A stretch of DNA of 6,731 nt from Oscillibacter sp. (GTDB lineage: Bacteria; Bacillota; Clostridia; Oscillospirales; Oscillospiraceae): NCBI GenBank assembly GCA_017447005.1, contig JAFSOM010000112.1:1-6731 (forward strand). Direction: 5' to 3'. The notes below the pieces were generated by a model, which searched no databases, was not told the origin of the DNA, and was given only the letters and a program-made list of their open reading frames with translations. Both the position numbers and the translations under genes were made by a program. Below are positions 4,004 through 6,731 of this stretch, piece after piece. Each line of letters begins with the position of its first letter. Within the stretch, counting starts at the first letter, position 1.

Positions 4004-6295
4004 ATGACGGACGGAGCTGTAGACGTAAAGAAGGAGTTGGAAGAACGCGAGGCGCCCAAAACCCCGGACAAGGCGCCGTCCGTATCGCCCTTATCGCTGG
4101 AAGAGCGGTACGAGCGTCTGGAATCGACGATACGGGACTACAATCCGCAGGCGGATTTCGGATTGATTCGCGGCGCGTATGAGTTCGCGGAGAAGGCGCA
4201 CCGGGGACAGTTACGCAAGAGCGGCGAGCCGTACATTATTCATCCCGTGGCGGTGGCGCAGATTATCGCGGAGTTGCGGCTGGATTCCGAATCCATTGCG
4301 GCGGCGTTACTGCACGACGTGATAGAGGATACCCCCGCCACGCATGAAGAGGTTGCGGAGAAATTCGGCGATACGGTAGCCGACCTTGTGGAGGGCGTCA
4401 GCAAACTGACGCGGATTAATTACGACACCGTGGAAGACGAGCAAATGGAGAACTTCCGGAAAATGCTCATGGCGATGAATCAGGACATCCGGGTGATTCT
4501 TATCAAGATTTGCGACCGTCTGCACAATATGCGCACGATGGAGTTTCAGCCGCCCGCGAAACAGCGTCAGAAGTCCTTGGAGACGATGGAAATTTACGTG
4601 CCGATTTCGTACCGCTTGGGAATCCGGCGCGTGAAGTCGGAGTTAGAGGATTTGTCCTTGAAGTACCTTGACCCTATCGCCTATGAAGAAATCATGCAGC
4701 GCACGGAGCGACAGCGGACTTGGTACGAAGAGCAAATGCGGAAAACCGCCGAACAGATTCACGATTATCTGTCCGAACAGAACATTGACAACGAAGTGTT
4801 CGGACGCATGAAGCACCCCTATTCCATTTACCGTAAGACGATTATGCAGAACCGGGCGATAGACGACATTTTCGACCTGTTCGCGTACCGGGTGGTCGTC
4901 AATACCGTGGGCGACTGCTACCACGTCTTAGGACTGATTCACGATTTCTATAAGCCGATTCTGGGACATTTCAAGGACTATATCGGCAATCCGAAGCCGA
5001 ACGGTTATCAGTCTTTGCACACCATTGTCATGGGTTCGCATGGGTACCCGTTCGAGATACAAATCCGGACGAAGGAAATGCACCAGATAGCGGAATTTGG
5101 CGTCGCGGCGCACTGGAAGTACAAGCAGGAGCAGAACGGCGTCAAAATGGGGCCGAACGAACGCTATGACGAACATTACCAGTGGGTACAGCGTCTGTTG
5201 GAGAATCAGGACGGCGCGGAGCCGGAGGAGTTCATACACTCGTTAAAGTTCGACCTGTTTGACGATAAGGTGTTTGTGTTCACGCCGAAAGGAGAGGTGT
5301 TAAGCCTTCCGGCGGGGGCGACGCCCGTCGATTTCGCCTACGCGATACACTCCGGCGTGGGAAACCAGATGGTCAGCGCCACGGTCAACGGGAATATCGT
5401 ACCGTTGGAGTATCAGCTAAAGAACGGCGACCGGGTGGAAATCAGAACGTCGCCGACCTCAAAGGGGCCGAGCCGCAACTGGTTGCAGTTCGCTAAATCG
5501 AATCAGGCGCGGAGCAAAATCCGGCAGTGGTTCCGCAAGGAGAAGCGCGACGAGAACATCATCAACGGGCGTCAGGCGTTCGAGGAGGAGTTGAAGCGAT
5601 TCAACATCAAGCTGAAGGACGCGACCGCGCCGGAAATGCAGGAAATTTTATTACGCAATACGGCCTACAAGAATCTGGAGGACCTCTACGCGGCGATTGG
5701 CTACGGCGCGTTCACGGCGCACAAAGCGGCCATGCGCGTGGAGAACGAGCGGCGGCGCGTCGAGAAGCGACAGCGCGTCGAGGCGTTGGCGGAGGAACAG
5801 CCGGAACATACGCCGACGGCGCCGTCCGAACCCGCCAAGAGCGAACAGGGCATTGTCGTCGGCGGACTGAACAACTGTCTTGTGAAGTTTGCGCGTTGCT
5901 GTACGCCCGTACCGGGGGACGACATCAAGGGCTTTATTACCAAGGGTTACGGGGTATCGGTACATCGGGCGGACTGTCCGAACGCGGCGCCGGAACGGGT
6001 GGCGCTGTCCCCGGAACGCTGGGTCAAGGTCTCGTGGGGCGCGGAGCTGAACGAAAATTACCCGACGGCGGTGGAGGCGGTCTGTCGTGACCGTCCGAAA
6101 CTGGCGCTGGACATCGCCTCGGCGCTGGCGGATACGACCGCCGTCGTGCGCGGGATTCACTTGCAGGCCACGGATGAAGGTTTAGCGCTGTGCCGTCTGG
6201 AACTGCGCGTCAAGGACAAGGCGGAAATTGACCGTATCATGCGGAAAGTGAATCAAATTTCCGGCGTATTACATGTGACGCGTCCGGCGAAGTAA
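4004..6295 (+). CDS. rel: Bifunctional (p)ppGpp synthetase/hydrolase Rel (RelA/SpoT family)
   Basis: A 763-residue long RSH enzyme that makes (p)ppGpp from ATP plus GDP/GTP and hydrolyses it, driving the stringent response on starved ribosomes. Domains in order: a variable acidic/proline-rich N-terminus (1-35); an HD hydrolase (about 50-200) with H66, H80, H104-D105, E108-D109 and DRLHNMRT (171-178) all present; a synthetase (about 230-375) with RMKHPYSIYRK (268-278), DLFAYR (291-296), KDYI (324-327), NGYQSLHT (333-340) and EIQIRT (351-356, likely catalytic E351); TGS (about 413-480); a helical domain (about 485-590); a zinc-finger-like domain with RCCTPVPGDDI (631-641) plus H654 and C658; and a C-terminal ACT domain (about 685-763). 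Hydrolase and synthetase both look active. Oddity: the usual RFKD is HFKD (H322). Start chosen at ATG 4004 because GAGAGTGAGG precedes it; a GTG at 3989 would add five residues. It is the second gene of the recJ operon. Confidence 0.96.
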   Translation: MTDGAVDVKKELEEREAPKTPDKAPSVSPLSLEERYERLESTIRDYNPQADFGLIRGAYEFAEKAHRGQLRKSGEPYIIHPVAVAQIIAELRLDSESIAAALLHDVIEDTPATHEEVAEKFGDTVADLVEGVSKLTRINYDTVEDEQMENFRKMLMAMNQDIRVILIKICDRLHNMRTMEFQPPAKQRQKSLETMEIYVPISYRLGIRRVKSELEDLSLKYLDPIAYEEIMQRTERQRTWYEEQMRKTAEQIHDYLSEQNIDNEVFGRMKHPYSIYRKTIMQNRAIDDIFDLFAYRVVVNTVGDCYHVLGLIHDFYKPILGHFKDYIGNPKPNGYQSLHTIVMGSHGYPFEIQIRTKEMHQIAEFGVAAHWKYKQEQNGVKMGPNERYDEHYQWVQRLLENQDGAEPEEFIHSLKFDLFDDKVFVFTPKGEVLSLPAGATPVDFAYAIHSGVGNQMVSATVNGNIVPLEYQLKNGDRVEIRTSPTSKGPSRNWLQFAKSNQARSKIRQWFRKEKRDENIINGRQAFEEELKRFNIKLKDATAPEMQEILLRNTAYKNLEDLYAAIGYGAFTAHKAAMRVENERRRVEKRQRVEALAEEQPEHTPTAPSEPAKSEQGIVVGGLNNCLVKFARCCTPVPGDDIKGFITKGYGVSVHRADCPNAAPERVALSPERWVKVSWGAELNENYPTAVEAVCRDRPKLALDIASALADTTAVVRGIHLQATDEGLALCRLELRVKDKAEIDRIMRKVNQISGVLHVTRPAK

Positions 6296-6298
6296 AGC

Positions 6299-6307
6299 GG
6301 AAGGGAG
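6299..6307 (+). promoter_or_regulatory. Shine-Dalgarno site of dtd
   Basis: GGAAGGGAG lies just after the rel stop codon (6293-6295) and eight bases before the ATG at 6316. There is no promoter or terminator in the 20-nt gap, so dtd is read from the recJ-rel transcript. Confidence 0.6.
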
Positions 6308-6315
6308 CGGAAATC

Positions 6316-6731
6316 ATGCGGGCAGTGGTGACGCGGGTCAAGAGCGCGTCGGTACGGATTGCCGGGGAGACCGTCGGCGCGATTGCGTCGGGGTATCTGA
6401 TACTGTTAGGCGTCGGCCCGGAGGATACGCCGGAGACGGCGCGGAAACTGTCGGAGAAAATCTGTAACTTGCGGGTGTTCGAGGACGAGAACGGCAAAAT
6501 GAATCTTAACTTAGCGCAGGCGGGCGGAAGTCTGCTTGTGGTGTCGCAGTTCACTTTGTACGCGGATACCTCGTCGCGGCGTCCGGGATTTTCCCGGGCG
6601 GCCAAGCCGGAAATTGCGGAACCGCTCTATGAATATTTCATGGACTGTTGCCGGGAGAAAGGTTTCCGTGTGGAACATGGCGAATTTGGCGCGGAAATGG
6701 ACGTGGAATCGGTCAACGACGGCCCCGTGAC
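6316..6731 (+). CDS. dtd: D-aminoacyl-tRNA deacylase Dtd, 3' truncated by window end
   Basis: The first 138 codons of a protein whose family is about 145-150 residues, so only a short C-terminal strand is missing. Dtd hydrolyses the ester bond of D-aminoacyl-tRNAs (e.g. D-Tyr-tRNA) in the cytoplasm and recycles tRNA. It also clears glycine mischarged on tRNA-Ala. Signatures: the N-terminal MRAVVTRVKSASVRI strand, LGV (31-33), LRVFEDENGKMNLNL (52-66), the active-site SQFTLYAD (77-84), and NDGPV (134-138), which is the start of the cross-subunit NxGPVT motif and is cut by the window edge. The loop after SQFTLYAD reads TSSRRPGF, one residue shorter than the common RKGRRPSF type. The ATG at 6316 follows GGAAGGGAG. 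The position behind rel matches the Firmicutes rel-dtd gene order and supports the call. Confidence 0.95.
   Translation, partial: MRAVVTRVKSASVRIAGETVGAIASGYLILLGVGPEDTPETARKLSEKICNLRVFEDENGKMNLNLAQAGGSLLVVSQFTLYADTSSRRPGFSRAAKPEIAEPLYEYFMDCCREKGFRVEHGEFGAEMDVESVNDGPV

Noticed and set aside
5527..6160. Long alternative frames overlapping the 3' half of rel on both strands
   Set aside because: They have no start signals or family motifs and lie entirely within the conserved helical, zinc-finger and ACT parts of rel. They are frame shadows.

Overview
The window looks like a piece of chromosome from a fairly GC-rich member of the Firmicutes, probably class Clostridia (an Oscillospirales-like lineage is my guess). 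The evidence is the recJ-rel-dtd gene order known from Firmicutes, a single long bifunctional Rel-type (p)ppGpp enzyme, strong GA-rich Shine-Dalgarno sites, and AT-rich promoters set in GC-rich DNA. No phage, CRISPR, tRNA or rRNA sequence was seen.

Layout. Bases 1-324 hold the 3' end of an SPFH/band 7 (stomatin-like) membrane-scaffold gene on the + strand. Facing it on the - strand is a complete 329-codon gene for a Sel1-repeat protein (446-1435). The two converge on a hairpin at 338-371 that probably terminates the - strand gene best. Bases 1436-1895 are a 460-base divergent regulatory region. It holds a - strand promoter for the Sel1 gene (1694-1722), a + strand promoter for the recJ operon (1829-1857), two abutting palindromes between them (1746-1779), and a 106-base inverted-repeat, MITE-like element (1491-1596) lying in the predicted 250-nt leader of the Sel1 mRNA.

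From 1896 to the right edge runs a tight + strand operon: recJ (GTG start), then rel 11 nt downstream, then dtd 20 nt further on, cut by the window end. RecJ is a 5'-3' single-strand DNA exonuclease for recombination and repair. Rel makes and hydrolyses (p)ppGpp in the stringent response. Dtd removes D-amino acids mischarged onto tRNA. They have no shared pathway beyond genome and translation maintenance, but their linkage is old. The Bacillus subtilis version has apt (adenine phosphoribosyltransferase) between recJ and rel, and here apt is absent.

Nothing here amounts to an undescribed multi-gene system. The best leads are the structured repeat with G-quadruplex potential in the Sel1 leader, the paired palindromes between the divergent promoters, a histidine replacing the arginine of the RXKD motif of the Rel synthetase, and the uncharacterised N-terminal domain of the Sel1-repeat protein.
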